From: Planctomycetota bacterium
GTDB lineage: Bacteria > Planctomycetota > SZUA-567 > H5-PLA8
Length of the DNA: 64,000 nucleotides
Assembly: GCA_027493525.1 (NCBI GenBank)
Contig: JAOSKN010000001.1
Coordinates: 1,240,001 to 1,304,000, forward strand
Direction of reading: 5' to 3'
Shown here: in pieces, positions 27,574 to 37,281 of the stretch
Layout of the letters: each line of letters starts with the position of its first letter
Numbering within the stretch: position 1 is the stretch's first letter
Program-made: the position numbers and the translations under genes
Notes under the pieces: generated by a model
The model's input: the letters and a program-made list of their open reading frames with translations, nothing else
Told to the model about the DNA's origin: nothing
The model's database searches: none

Positions 27574-27728
27574 CTACCGCGGCGATTTTGGGATCGCGTA
27601 ACCTGAGGAGAGCCCCAATCCATCCAACCTTACGATGCGATTTCGCCCCTGTTTGTAGATTTCGCCGTCACACCCCATCGGCTCCGCACATGCTAGGTCA
27701 CAAGTGAACGCGACCAGGAGACTTCAGC

Positions 27729-30700
27729 ATGGCCAACATTCCACCCCGAACCCCGAAAGTCCTTATCGTGAAGGAAGATAGGCGAAGGGCGCGCAGCGTC
27801 CTGATGGGCCTGGGCGCACTCTTCTTCTTGCTGGGATTGGGGTTACTCGCCAACGGCTCCCTATGGCCGGCACCTACTGATGAGCAAGTCCAGGTCGAAC
27901 AGGCGCCTATCCCTAATTCTGTCCTAGTGGCGTTTAAGCACGAGGCGCCCCTCGCCGACAAAGCGCCCCAAGGCGAGCAGCCGAGCGACGAGGTCATCCT
28001 GGTTCAATTCGAAGGTTGGGTTGAAAAGTACCTGGAAGCCGACGACGAATCGCGCCCCGAGCTGGCTCGCGAAGGGCTCGAGCTGGCGCCTCGCCGGCGT
28101 GAAATCATGTCCCGCCTGATCGAAGCAGCCCCGCGGCGGGCCCTGGAGCACGCCATTCCGGCTTACAAGGCCAAGCGCCTGCCCGAAGCCGTCCGCAAGC
28201 ACCTGGAACAGCAGGTCGATGCCCACGGCGACTTCCAGGTGGCGGGAGTGCTCGCGGAACCCGGGAGCGGCGAACCGCCCATTAAGCGCTGGGTCGAGCT
28301 GGACGGCGAGCGTTACCGGGCGCACGTGTACGGCCGCCGCCTGACCCAGAGCACCAAGCAAAACATTCCCCTGCACGGCATCGTGCTGGACCAGGAACTC
28401 GCGTTGAGCGAGAGCCCGCTGCGCGTCCTGGCCAAGGGGGAACTGCCCGACCCGAATCTCCCTGTGGCCAACGAAGACCTGCGCTGCCCGATCTCTCAGA
28501 TCGCCTCGCGCGAGGTCGTCGTCGATGCGGGCGGCGTCCTCTACTACCTGTGCAGCGGCGGGCACATCCTGGCCCTGGAGCAGGACCTGATCGCCCAGGA
28601 AGGCGGGACGAGCGGGGGCGGCGGGACCGTGGCGCAGTCCGCGTGGACCACGGGCAACAAGACGGTGCTGATCATCAACATCAAGTTCTCGGACACGACC
28701 ACGAACTACCACAGCGACACCACGCTGCTGAACATGATGAACGGCTGCAACACGTTCATGCAGGCGACGTCTTATGGCGCGACCTCCATGACGTCCACCT
28801 TCACGCCGCTGCTGACGCTGCCGAATCCCGAGTCGTACTACGTCACCAACGGCGACTACGTGCTGTACAGCCACGCCCGTTCGGCGGCTTCGAGCGCCGG
28901 ATACGTCTACACCGATTTCAACCTGGACGCCGTCTGCTGGAAGGGCGGTCCGGGCAGTTACGGCGGGCAGGCGTACGTCGGTTCGCGCGGCTGCTGGCTC
29001 AAGAGCGCCACCGCGGGCGTCGCGGCCCACGAGTTCGGCCACAACTTCCGGGCTCTGGCACGCCAACTACTGGACCGCCACGGGCGACAGCATCATCGGC
29101 GCGGGCAGCAACAACGAATACGGCGATGTCTTCGACAACATGGGTTCGGCCAGCACGGGCAATCAGTACAACGCCTACGAACGCAACCGGCTGGACTGGC
29201 TGCCCAGTTCCTATGTCCAGACCGCCGCGTCCAGCGGCACCTACCGCATCCATGCCTTCGACAAGGGCAGCCTCGCCAGCGGGAACGTCTACGCGCTGAA
29301 GGTGCTCAAGGACGCCGACCGGGATTACTGGCTCGACTTCCGCCAGAACCATACCGGCAACAAGTGGCTGATGAGCGGCGTGGACCTGCACTGGGATCCC
29401 TGGGCGCAGAGCAACGGCGGCAGCCAGTTGCTCGATACCACGCCCGGAACCTCCAACGGCAAGAACGACTCCGCCATCGTCATCGGCCGGACCTTCTCCG
29501 ATGCCGGCGCCGGCATCCACCTCACGCCCATCCGCAAGGGCGGCACGACGCCCGAATCCATCGACGTGGTCGTGAACCTGGGGACCTTCTCCGGGAACTC
29601 GGCGCCCACGCTCAATCTCTCCGCCAGCGCCACCGCGGTGGGCACGGGCATTACCGTCAACTTCACCTCCGGCGCGTCCGATCCCAACGGCGACACGCTG
29701 GCCTACTTCTGGGACTTCGGCGACAACACCTTCGGCGCCAACGCCGCGACGGCCAGCAAGAGCTGGAGCGCCGCGAAGGAGTACGTGGTCCGCTGCGTGG
29801 TCAGCGACATGAGGGGCGGCGAGACCAGCGACTACGTGGTCGTGACCGTGGGCGCCCCCGCCAACTTCCGGATCGCCGGCCGCGTCACCAACGGCGGCGC
29901 CGGCCTCCAGGGCGCGCGGGTGCATAACGGCCTGCCCACCAACGACACGAATTACCGCACCGCCTGGACCGATAAGGACGGCTATTACGAGATGGTCGAT
30001 CTCCCGGCCGGCTCGTATACCGTCGGCGCGGTCAAATACGGCTACGCGCTCTCCGCGGCCTTCGCCAATCCCGTGGTCGTGGGGCCCAACGCCGGCGGAA
30101 TCGACTTCACCGCGTCGATGCCAACCTACGCGATCGGCGGCACGGTCACCTCGGCCGGCGCGGCCGTGTCGGGCGTCACCGTCAGCGACGGTTTCCGCTC
30201 CGTACTGACCGCCTCCAACGGGTCCTTTACCATCTCCGGTGTGCCTGCCGGATCGTACACGCTCACGGCGGTCAAGTCGGGCCTCAGCTACAATCCCAAC
30301 GGCTGGAGCAACCCGGTCGTGGTGGACGGCGCCAACGTCACCGGCCGCAATTTCGTCGCGCCGCTGTACAGCATCTCCGGCGAGATTTCGGGCGTTACGT
30401 CTTCGGTGACGGTCAGCGACGGCACGCGCAGCACGACCTCGTATCAGACCGGCGGCGGCAAGAACAAGCGCTGGGTCTACACCCTCTCCGGCGTCCCGCA
30501 GGGCACCTATACCCTCACCGCCACGCTGACCGGCTACACGCTGGTCCCCAGCGGCTGGACCAATCCGGTCAGCGTGACGAGCAACCGGACCGGCATGAAC
30601 TTCGCCGCGGGTGGAGGTTCCACGGCCTACACCGTATCGGGCGAGATTCTGGGCGTCGCGCAGGCCGTCACCGTCAGCGACGGCACGCGCTCCACCACCA

Positions 30701-31188
30701 GCAAGCTCACCGGGAAGGGCAAGAACGCCAAATGGACGTATTCGCTGACCGGCGTGCCCGCCGGCACCTATACGCTCACGGCCAGCCTCGCGGGCTACGT
30801 CTTCACGCCCGCCAACTTCACGAATCCCGTAACCGTCAGCGCAAACCTGACGTCGAGGAATTTCCAGGGCGTCGCCGCCGGGCAATTCGCCAACGAGCCT
30901 CCGGTCATCATGAGCAGCCCCTGGGCTTCCCCTGCCCGGATTCGCGTGGCCAACGCCACGAAGCTGGGCGTGGTCGCGTACGATCCGGACGAAGGCCCCG
31001 ACGACCTGATCTACATCTGGACGAAGGTAAGCGGTCCCGGACAGGTCTACTACTCGGACAACTGCACGGTCGATGCGGACCAGGTTGAAGCGCGCTTCAG
31101 CAAGCCGGGAACCTATGTGCTCCGCGTCACGGTTCACGACGGCGACGACGCGGACACGGATACGGTGAAGGTGGTGGTGGTGCGTTAG
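27729..31188 (+). CDS. Metzincin metalloprotease with PKD and carboxypeptidase-regulatory-like repeats, frameshifted in the zinc motif
   Basis: 1152 residues after correction; ATG with AGGAG eight bases upstream. An N-terminal membrane/signal segment (MGLGALFFLLGLGLLANG) and pro-region precede the protease. The zinc site reads HEFGHNF in one frame and continues GLWH in the next: dropping one C at 29048-29049 gives HEFGHNFGLWH, the metzincin HExxHxxGxxH (H434, E435, H438, H444). NEYGDVFDNMGS supplies the Met-turn and resembles gametolysin (M11)-type enzymes. Downstream are a PKD domain (about 620-708), four beta-sandwich CarboxypepD-reg-like repeats (about 710-1047, the last two nearly duplicate) and a final PKD-like domain. 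It should be secreted or surface-anchored. If the frameshift is real, the gene is dead. Confidence 0.82.
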
Positions 31189-31623
31189 CCCCTTCGATCG
31201 CTCGAAAAAAGCAGGGGCCGGGGTTCGCACGCCGAACGCCGGCCCCTTGCGTTTCGGGAGCCGTGCCGGGCTTCTTCCTGCGCCTTTCACCACATCATGG
31301 CTTCGATCATAGCCATACGGCCAGGCCAAGGGCCGCGAATCCGGCGGCCGCTCCGCGTCGGAATCTTGCGACACCCGGTGACGCAGCTTGGCGCGCCGTT
31401 GCCTCAGCCAACGAGATCGTTATCACATGTGATTCCGCGCGCACGTGTGCCCCATCGTACCGCTCTGCAACCTACTGCTATGGAATATGTTACGAATCGA
31501 ATTGAAGAGCCCGCCGTCGCGCGTCCCTTCAGCCTGCCCAAATTCTTTCCGGAACGAGAATTGCGTGAACTGGATTGATTGGAAGTTGGGCGAAGTTCAA
31601 GGCCAGGATACCGTCCGAATCGC
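31189..31623. other. Intergenic region between the two protease genes
   Basis: 435 bases without a convincing gene. It holds a hairpin terminator at its left end and, at 31422-31433, a perfect 12-base palindrome ATCACATGTGAT in an AT-richer stretch. The palindrome lies about 190 bases before the C25 protease start and is a possible regulator site. No clear promoter was found. Confidence 0.5.
31213..31248 (+). terminator. Hairpin terminator after the metalloprotease
   Basis: A long GC-rich stem (AGGGGCCGG...CCGGCCCCT, with inner GTTCG/CGAAC arms) starts 25 bases after the stop. The T-tract after it is weak; a six-A run precedes it, so it could also work on the minus strand. Confidence 0.6.
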
Positions 31624-34600
31624 ATGAGAGTGCATGAGATGCGAACCCCGTGGAGCGCCCTCTTCGCCTGCGTCCTGCTGGCCGCAGCGCCTCTGCATGC
31701 CGCCACGATCACGTGGACGGGCAATGGCATCGACAGCAACTGGAACAATCCGAACAACTGGAGTTCCACATCGGTACCCGGACCTTTGGATACCGTCGTC
31801 TTCAAGAACAACCGCCCGGTCGTGGTGAACGTCCCCGTGACCGTCGCGAGCCTGACCATGAGCAACTACAACGCCTCGCTGACCCTCAACGCCAACCTGA
31901 CGGTCAACGGGGACTGGACGGTCGGCGGCACGGGCTTCACGCTGACCGGCGCCGGCGCTAACACGCTGACGGCCGGCCGGCTCACGATCGACACCAGCGC
32001 CTCCTACACCCAGACCGGCGGCCAGGTGCTGATTCAGGGCGCGGTGACCGTCAGCAACCATGCCACGTTCCGCGTGTCCGGCGGATCCTTCGTCGCCGCG
32101 GGCGATATCGATCTGAACAACCACAGCTACATGGTCATCGACGGCGGGCTCGTTCGCGCCGATGGCGACTTCAACATGAACAACCATTCCACGGTGGACC
32201 TGAACCCCGGCGGAACGCTCTCCATCGGCGAGTCGCTCAATCTGGAGAAACATGCCCAGTTCAACAACAACGGCGGCATGCTGCCCGTGACCGTGGCCGA
32301 CTTTTCGGCGCGGCCGGAAGCCGGCGGCATTCTCGTGGAGTGGCGCGTCGCTTCGGAATACGAGAACCTGGGATTCAACCTCTGGAGGCGCGCGGCGCCG
32401 CCCCATGCCGGCGCGGAGCCGGAGCGGCTCTGGCGCCAGGCCGGGTCCTTCCGCCAAGCCGGCTGGCGCATGGTCAATGAGAACCTGATCCCGGGCCGGC
32501 TCACCCACCCGACGCCCCGCGCCTACCGGTGGTTCGACGCGCCGGAGGAAGGCCGCTACGAGTACGCCCTCGAATCCGTCGCGCTGGACGGGAGCCGCGA
32601 GCTGTACCCCTTCGCCAGCGCGCCGGCGGCCGTCCTGCCGGCAGCCGGCGCCGCGCCGGACCCCGAGACGCTGGACGCGATCCTGGCGCGGATCGAACGA
32701 GCCCTCGCCGCGCAGCGCGCAGCGCGGAATCGCGAAGCCCTGCTGCGCGCCGCCGGCAACCTGCCTCGCGCGCGCATCGCGCCGCTCGATCCCAGGGGCG
32801 GCCCGGGCGCTCCCGCCGCCGGAGCGCGCGGCGCGGTAGCGGCTCGCGCCGCCGGGGACGAGGCCGAGGTGAACGAGCTCCCCGCCTACTCCGCGCCCGG
32901 CCTCAAGCTGCCCTTCGTCGCGCCGCCCGCGCGGGGTTACGACGCGGCCAAGCTCGTCAGCACCGGCCGCGGCGTGCTGCGCGTCGACCAGGCCGCGCTG
33001 CCGGCCGGGTACGACGTGGCGCGCCTGGACGTGCGCTACGAAGGCCGGCGCATGCGGGCTCTGGCCCTGGAAGGCGACGCCCTGTACCTGTACGCCCAAG
33101 GCTACGAGGACGCGTACACCGACCGGGATGCGTATTTCCTGCGCGCGGGCGCGCGAACCCGCGCCGGGCGGGCGCCGTCCGCGCGCGGACTCTTCAGTTC
33201 GAACCGGCCGGCCCAAGGCGCCGCCGGCGGCCATGCGCAACTCGAATTCGACGCCGTGTACTTCTCGTTCGGCAGCCAGCCGGTCGTGAACCGGCCGTAC
33301 TTCGCCTCCGAGTTCCTTACCTCCGGCAGCGCCCACGCTTTTCAACTGGCCACGCCGTTCGCGCAGAGCGACCCCGCCACGCTGAGCGTCACGGTCTACA
33401 GCCATTCGCCGGACGCCCACGAGTTGCAGGCGGTGCTGAACGGTACGCCGCTGGGCGCCGCGCGGTGGCAGGGCGGACAGCGCATGCTGCGCCTCACGTT
33501 CGACGTGCCGGCGGGGCTGCTGCGCGATGCCGCGGCCAACGCCATCGACCTGCTTACTCCGGATCTCGGCGTCCCGCAGACGGCGTTCCTGTATTCGATT
33601 GAAATCGATTACCGCAAGGCCCTGGCGGGGCCGGGGCCGGTCGAGATCCTGGACGGCGTGCGCGGGCTGGTGGAAGTCCGCGACCTGCCCAGCGACCGGC
33701 TGTGGGTCGTGGACGCGCGCAACCCGCGCGCGGCGCGGCTGGCGCCTTACGAGGTCCAGGCGCAGGACGGCGGCGGCTTCCGCGCGCGCTTTTGGGCCGT
33801 GGCCAACGGCCGAGGCCAGGGCTACCTCGTCGTGCCGCAGGGCGCCGAAGCGGCGCCGCTGGCCGTGACGGAGGTCCGCGTCGACCCGCTGCCCCGCGGG
33901 ATCGAGTACCTCGCGGTCGGCCCGGCCGCGTTCGGCGCGACCTTTGCGCCGCTGGTCGCCCGCCGGGAGGCGGAGGGCCTGGACGCTCGCTACGCGGACC
34001 AGCAGGCGCTCTTCGACGCGTACGGCGATGGCCGCTACGGACCGGCTGGCATCCGCCGCGCCGCCTTCAAATTGCGCGGGAGCCTCCAATACCTCTGTCT
34101 GGTCGGGCGCACCACCAGCGACTACAAGGATCGCGCCGCGCCGTACGGCATCGACCCGCTCTGCCCGACGATCCTGGCCTCGACGCCGACCTTCGCCGAG
34201 ATCCCCGCCGACCCGTTGTACGCGGACTTCGGGCGAGGCCCGCGTTTCGCCGTGGGTCGCTTCCCCGTCAATACGGCCGGCGAACTGGCCGTGGCGGTGC
34301 AGCGCACGCTCGACTTCGTGCCCATTCAAGGCGCCAGCGGAGGCCTGGGTCTGCTCGCCGCGGACCGCCGCGACCTGGAGGCCGGGCACTTCGGGCTGGG
34401 CTGCGAGGCCCTGGAGGCGGCCTGCCCGCAACTGACTTGGGACAAGGCCTACCTGGGACAGACCGCGCCCGCCGCCGCGGACCTCACGCAGGCCATGCGG
34501 GATGCCGCCAACGGCGGCGCCGACGTGATCGTCTTCAACGGGCACGGGGCCAGCAACCGGCTCTCGAGGGAGAACGTCCTCGATGCCGCCAAGGCCGCGC

Positions 34601-34965
34601 AGTGGACGGGCAACTGCGTCCTGATCCAGGCGACCTGCACGGCCAATTACTTCATGCACGACCTGCCGGCCATCGACACCAACGCGGAGTTGCTGCTGAC
34701 CCAGCCGCAAGGCGGCATCGCGGCGTCCATCGGGCCGACCACGTACACCCCGCATGGCATCCTGGTCGACTTCAACAAGCTGCTGCTTGAAGAACTGCAG
34801 CCGGGACGGAGCTGGGGCACGGCGCTCATGCATGCGCAACAGCGCGCGTGGACCCTATCCAGCCACATGGCGCGAACGCGGGACCCCAACGCGGCCCTCC
34901 TGAGGGCCCTGACGTACGGCGAGTGCCTGCTGGGCGATCCCGCGCTGCCGATCTATGCGCCCTGA
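31624..34965 (+). CDS. C25 (gingipain-type) cysteine peptidase with N-terminal beta-repeat region, secreted
   Basis: 1113 residues; the ATG at 31639 is an alternative start. Signal peptide MRTPWSALFACVLLAAAPLHA. Residues about 27-225 form a beta-rich passenger-like region that begins NWNNPNNWSSTSVPGPLDTV and has short repeats (VTVSNHATFRVSGGSF; DIDLNNHSYMVIDGG). A fibronectin-like piece follows (FSARPEAGGILVEWRVASE). The C-terminal ~330 residues are a C25 peptidase: H974 in VIVFNGHGASN and C1005 in IQATCTANYF form the His/Cys dyad, spaced 31 residues as in gingipains. ARFPVN-type and GECLLGDPALP motifs are also typical. The enzyme should act outside the cell on proteins; specificity is unknown. 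It directly follows the metzincin gene, so this is a secreted-protease locus. Confidence 0.85.
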   Translation: MRVHEMRTPWSALFACVLLAAAPLHAATITWTGNGIDSNWNNPNNWSSTSVPGPLDTVVFKNNRPVVVNVPVTVASLTMSNYNASLTLNANLTVNGDWTVGGTGFTLTGAGANTLTAGRLTIDTSASYTQTGGQVLIQGAVTVSNHATFRVSGGSFVAAGDIDLNNHSYMVIDGGLVRADGDFNMNNHSTVDLNPGGTLSIGESLNLEKHAQFNNNGGMLPVTVADFSARPEAGGILVEWRVASEYENLGFNLWRRAAPPHAGAEPERLWRQAGSFRQAGWRMVNENLIPGRLTHPTPRAYRWFDAPEEGRYEYALESVALDGSRELYPFASAPAAVLPAAGAAPDPETLDAILARIERALAAQRAARNREALLRAAGNLPRARIAPLDPRGGPGAPAAGARGAVAARAAGDEAEVNELPAYSAPGLKLPFVAPPARGYDAAKLVSTGRGVLRVDQAALPAGYDVARLDVRYEGRRMRALALEGDALYLYAQGYEDAYTDRDAYFLRAGARTRAGRAPSARGLFSSNRPAQGAAGGHAQLEFDAVYFSFGSQPVVNRPYFASEFLTSGSAHAFQLATPFAQSDPATLSVTVYSHSPDAHELQAVLNGTPLGAARWQGGQRMLRLTFDVPAGLLRDAAANAIDLLTPDLGVPQTAFLYSIEIDYRKALAGPGPVEILDGVRGLVEVRDLPSDRLWVVDARNPRAARLAPYEVQAQDGGGFRARFWAVANGRGQGYLVVPQGAEAAPLAVTEVRVDPLPRGIEYLAVGPAAFGATFAPLVARREAEGLDARYADQQALFDAYGDGRYGPAGIRRAAFKLRGSLQYLCLVGRTTSDYKDRAAPYGIDPLCPTILASTPTFAEIPADPLYADFGRGPRFAVGRFPVNTAGELAVAVQRTLDFVPIQGASGGLGLLAADRRDLEAGHFGLGCEALEAACPQLTWDKAYLGQTAPAAADLTQAMRDAANGGADVIVFNGHGASNRLSRENVLDAAKAAQWTGNCVLIQATCTANYFMHDLPAIDTNAELLLTQPQGGIAASIGPTTYTPHGILVDFNKLLLEELQPGRSWGTALMHAQQRAWTLSSHMARTRDPNAALLRALTYGECLLGDPALPIYAP

Positions 34966-35155
34966 CAGCCCGCAGCGCGTACGGACGCTCCATGGATTCT
35001 GGCCTCTCGACCCGTTCCTGCGCACTTCGCGGCAAAGGCAGGCTTGCCCCGGGCGCCCAGCGGGATGAAGTGTGGACTCCCGCCCTGCGAACCCAGGACG
35101 GCTAAGGTAAAGACAGGTTCGGACGAACGCGCGAAAGCGGTGGGTACGGAAGAAT

Positions 35156-35233
35156 TGGCATCCCCAGGGGGATTTGAACCCCCGTCCTCAGGCTGAGAAC
35201 CTGATGTCCTAGGCCGGGCTAGACGATGGGGAC
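35156..35233 (-). tRNA. tRNA-Glu (anticodon CTC)
   Basis: 78 bases including an encoded CCA. The acceptor stem GTCCCCA pairs with TGGGGAT (one G-T pair). The anticodon arm CAGG-TTCTCAG-CCTG gives CTC, and the T arm GGGGG-TTCAAAT-CCCCC is perfect. The D arm contains CTAGCCCGGCCTAGG. Confidence 0.95.
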
Positions 35234-35301
35234 GCCTGTATTTGGTTGTAAACCACACTGTGGGGCGAGGCAGTATACGAACTCCGCCCTACTCTGCAAG
35301 T

Positions 35302-35375
35302 TGGTTGCCCCGCTACGATTCGAACGTAGATTACCTGATCCAGAGTCAGGCGTCCTACCATTAGACGACGGGGCA
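35302..35375 (-). tRNA. tRNA-Gln (anticodon CTG)
   Basis: 74 bases including CCA. The acceptor stem TGCCCCG/CGGGGCA is perfect. The anticodon arm CCTGA-CTCTGGA-TCAGG gives CTG, and the T arm CTACG-TTCGAAT-CGTAG is perfect. It lies 68 bases before tRNA-Glu on the same strand, probably one transcript. Confidence 0.95.
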
Positions 35376-35395
35376 ACGTCCCGTGCAGGACACTA

Positions 35396-35423
35396 CAAGT
35401 AGGGCTCTCAAGGCTCACGTCAA
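35396..35423 (-). promoter_or_regulatory. Likely promoter of the tRNA pair
   Basis: On the minus strand TTGACG (35423-35418) and TACTTG (35401-35396) are separated by 16 bases, placing a start about 10-15 bases before tRNA-Gln. Confidence 0.45.
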
Positions 35424-35600
35424 GGGAATTTGAAGGGAACCCGAACGGGTCGCGGCGGTGAAGGTAGATGTCCCGCCTGACCTTGGCGAACGTGGAGCTT
35501 TCCGGTAGGGTAGCGCTCCTATTTTGGCCATCTGAGGCGGCGCCGGTCCCGAACCGGATTCCCCGTTCCTGGCCGGGTGAGGTGCGGTCGGCCGCGCGGC

Positions 35601-35629
35601 TTGACAACCTTTCCGGCTGGGGGTAGGTC
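35601..35629 (+). promoter_or_regulatory. Possible promoter of the FHA gene
   Basis: A perfect -35 TTGACA (35601-35606), a 17-base spacer and a weak -10 TAGGTC (35624-35629), 48 bases before the FHA start codon. The rest of 35376-35676 shows no gene. Confidence 0.4.
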
Positions 35630-35676
35630 CGTAACGACAAGCCCGGCCCGCATCGCCCAGCAGGAGTACCAGAGCC

Positions 35677-36306
35677 ATGTCGGCGTCAGTCACGGTCATC
35701 TTTGGCGGTCAGGAACAGGGCAACCACGACCTGACCGAAGAAAAAGTCGTCGTCGGCCGCGAGCCGACGTGCGGGATTCCCATCGACAACCTGGGCATCT
35801 CGCGCCAGCACTGCGCCTTCGCGCTCAAGGGCGGCGCCTACGTCGTCCAGGATCTGGGCTCGGCCAACGGCACCTTCGTCAACGGCAAGCGCATCGTCGA
35901 ACATTACCTCAACGACGGGGACGAGGTCGTCATCGGCAAGTACATCCTGCGCTTCAAGAACGAGGAACAGGCGAAGGCCGCGCCTAATCGCGAGAGCGTG
36001 GGCGTCCCCGACACGCTCAACACCTACGTCATGGACGGCGCGAAGATCCAGGAGCAGCTCGCCAAGATGCGCGCGGGCGGCAACGAAGGCGAAGCCGGCG
36101 CTCCGGCCCAACCCGGCCCCGGCGCCACGGCCAAGGATTACGCCAAGGCCCTCGACGTTCCCCAGCAGGGCGGCGAGATGGGCTCCCTCAAGACGCTCAT
36201 CATCGTGCTCCTCGTGGCCGTCTTCCTGCTCGTCGTGTTGGTCGTGCTCTTCGCGGCTGGGGTCTTCTCCGGCGGCGGTGGCGGCGGCGCGGCGCCGGCG
36301 CCTTAG
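35677..36306 (+). CDS. FHA-domain membrane protein
   Basis: 209 residues; AGGAG ten bases before the ATG. Residues about 5-95 are a forkhead-associated domain with GREPTCGIPIDNLGISRQHC, the conserved GR...SRxH core, and LGSANGTFVNGKRI. FHA domains bind phosphothreonine. A hydrophilic linker follows, then a C-terminal membrane anchor at about 170-197 (LIIVLLVAVFLLVVLVVLFAAG) and a short Gly/Ala/Pro end, so the FHA faces the cytoplasm. A Ser/Thr kinase gene lies 1 kb downstream and is the natural partner. It is followed after 20 bases by a small membrane protein on the same strand. Confidence 0.9.
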   Translation: MSASVTVIFGGQEQGNHDLTEEKVVVGREPTCGIPIDNLGISRQHCAFALKGGAYVVQDLGSANGTFVNGKRIVEHYLNDGDEVVIGKYILRFKNEEQAKAAPNRESVGVPDTLNTYVMDGAKIQEQLAKMRAGGNEGEAGAPAQPGPGATAKDYAKALDVPQQGGEMGSLKTLIIVLLVAVFLLVVLVVLFAAGVFSGGGGGGAAPAP

Positions 36307-36326
36307 TCCCCCGGCGCGGGCCTCCC

Positions 36327-36710
36327 ATGTTCGAAGCCCTTGCGGCGCTCCTCGCGGTCCTGCTCTGCGCGGGACTGCTGGGCGGCGCGGCTCTGTACAT
36401 GCTCCGCCTGGGCGTGCGCTTTTCGCTGGGCGATCTGGTGCTGGCCGTCTTCGTGGTGGGTCTGACGCCGGCGCTGGGCGGCATGGCCGCGGAGGAAGCG
36501 CCGGCGGGGATGAGGGCGCGGCTCTGGGCGGGCGCCCTCGCGCTGACCGCCCTGGCCGCGCTGTACCAGATCTATGGCATCTACTGGGCCTCGATCAAGC
36601 CCGCGCCGTCGCCCCAGGGTCAGTTCTGGCAGCGCTTCGGGCCGTCGCTGGCCTTGACCTTCGCCGGCGGCCTGGGCTTCGTCTGGATCGTCTTGGATCG
36701 GTCGCGCTGA
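36327..36710 (+). CDS. Small four-helix membrane protein, unknown function
   Basis: 127 residues with four predicted membrane helices: ALAALLAVLLCAGLLGGAAL, LVLAVFVVGLTPALGG, LWAGALALTALAALYQIY and SLALTFAGGLGFVWIVL. No known family was recognised. The close spacing to the FHA gene suggests an operon. The start has no strong Shine-Dalgarno. Confidence 0.7.
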   Translation: MFEALAALLAVLLCAGLLGGAALYMLRLGVRFSLGDLVLAVFVVGLTPALGGMAAEEAPAGMRARLWAGALALTALAALYQIYGIYWASIKPAPSPQGQFWQRFGPSLALTFAGGLGFVWIVLDRSR

Positions 36711-36718
36711 GCGGTTCT

Positions 36719-36895
36719 TCAGACATCGAAGTGCTTCGCGCTCACCGAACGGAGCCGGTCGCGGACGCAGCGTTTCCAGTCCGGCGGCAGGACCGCCTGG
36801 CTCTTCGGGCGCGCGCAGGCTTGGGGCTTGCGAGCGGCTTCGCCGGGGGAGCGCTCGCGGTGCGAGCGACGGTGGGGCACCAAGGTTCGAGACAT
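36719..36895 (-). CDS. Small very basic protein (58 residues)
   Basis: ATG at 36895 with AAAGGAG eight bases upstream, a stronger ribosome site than most genes here. Begins MSRTLVPHRRSHRERSPG and contains about 15 Arg/Lys residues, then DWKRCVRDRLRSVSAKHFDV. The lysine-rich mini-gene at 41246 has the same AAAGGAG and the same spacing. It is convergent with the small membrane protein, eight bases apart. No family was recognised; a nucleic-acid-binding role is only a guess from charge. Confidence 0.55.
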   Translation of the reverse strand: MSRTLVPHRRSHRERSPGEAARKPQACARPKSQAVLPPDWKRCVRDRLRSVSAKHFDV

Positions 36896-37281
36896 GGTCC
36901 AGGCTCCTTTCCGTCGCGCTGCCGTGCCCGGTGTTCATCCCAACGGCATGGAGGCGCACAGGGTTCACCAGGTTGTTCGGCTTGAGTGCTGAAATCTTAG
37001 GCACCTGTGATCTGATTTCAGTACATATTAGGACCGCTCGCACCTTGTGGCTTCCGATCTGGGGAATTCCGGCGAAATCTACACAACAGCCTTTCAATTC
37101 ACCGGTTAGAACAGGGAGAAGGCCGCGCAAGAGGGCAGGGAATGAGCGCGCTGCTCCGTCCAACCGGATGGGGGGGCTCGCGATGCGCCACGGCGGGCCT
37201 TGAGTCCTGGTCGGCAGAGCTCGAATTGCGGGGCGCTGCCGGCTGCTACCATTGGCATCCACGAGCGTTCGGGCGAGCGGC
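36896..37281. other. Intergenic region with inverted repeat CTGAAATC-N17-GATTTCAG
   Basis: 386 bases between the 58-residue gene and the divergent kinase gene. At 36989-37021 lies a perfect 8-base inverted repeat within the most AT-rich part, probably a regulator site or leader hairpin. No ORF is convincing and no promoter could be fixed. Confidence 0.45.

Noticed and set aside
28999..31374. Long minus-strand frame opposite the metalloprotease
   Set aside because: Shadow frame; the plus strand holds the zinc motif and repeated domains.
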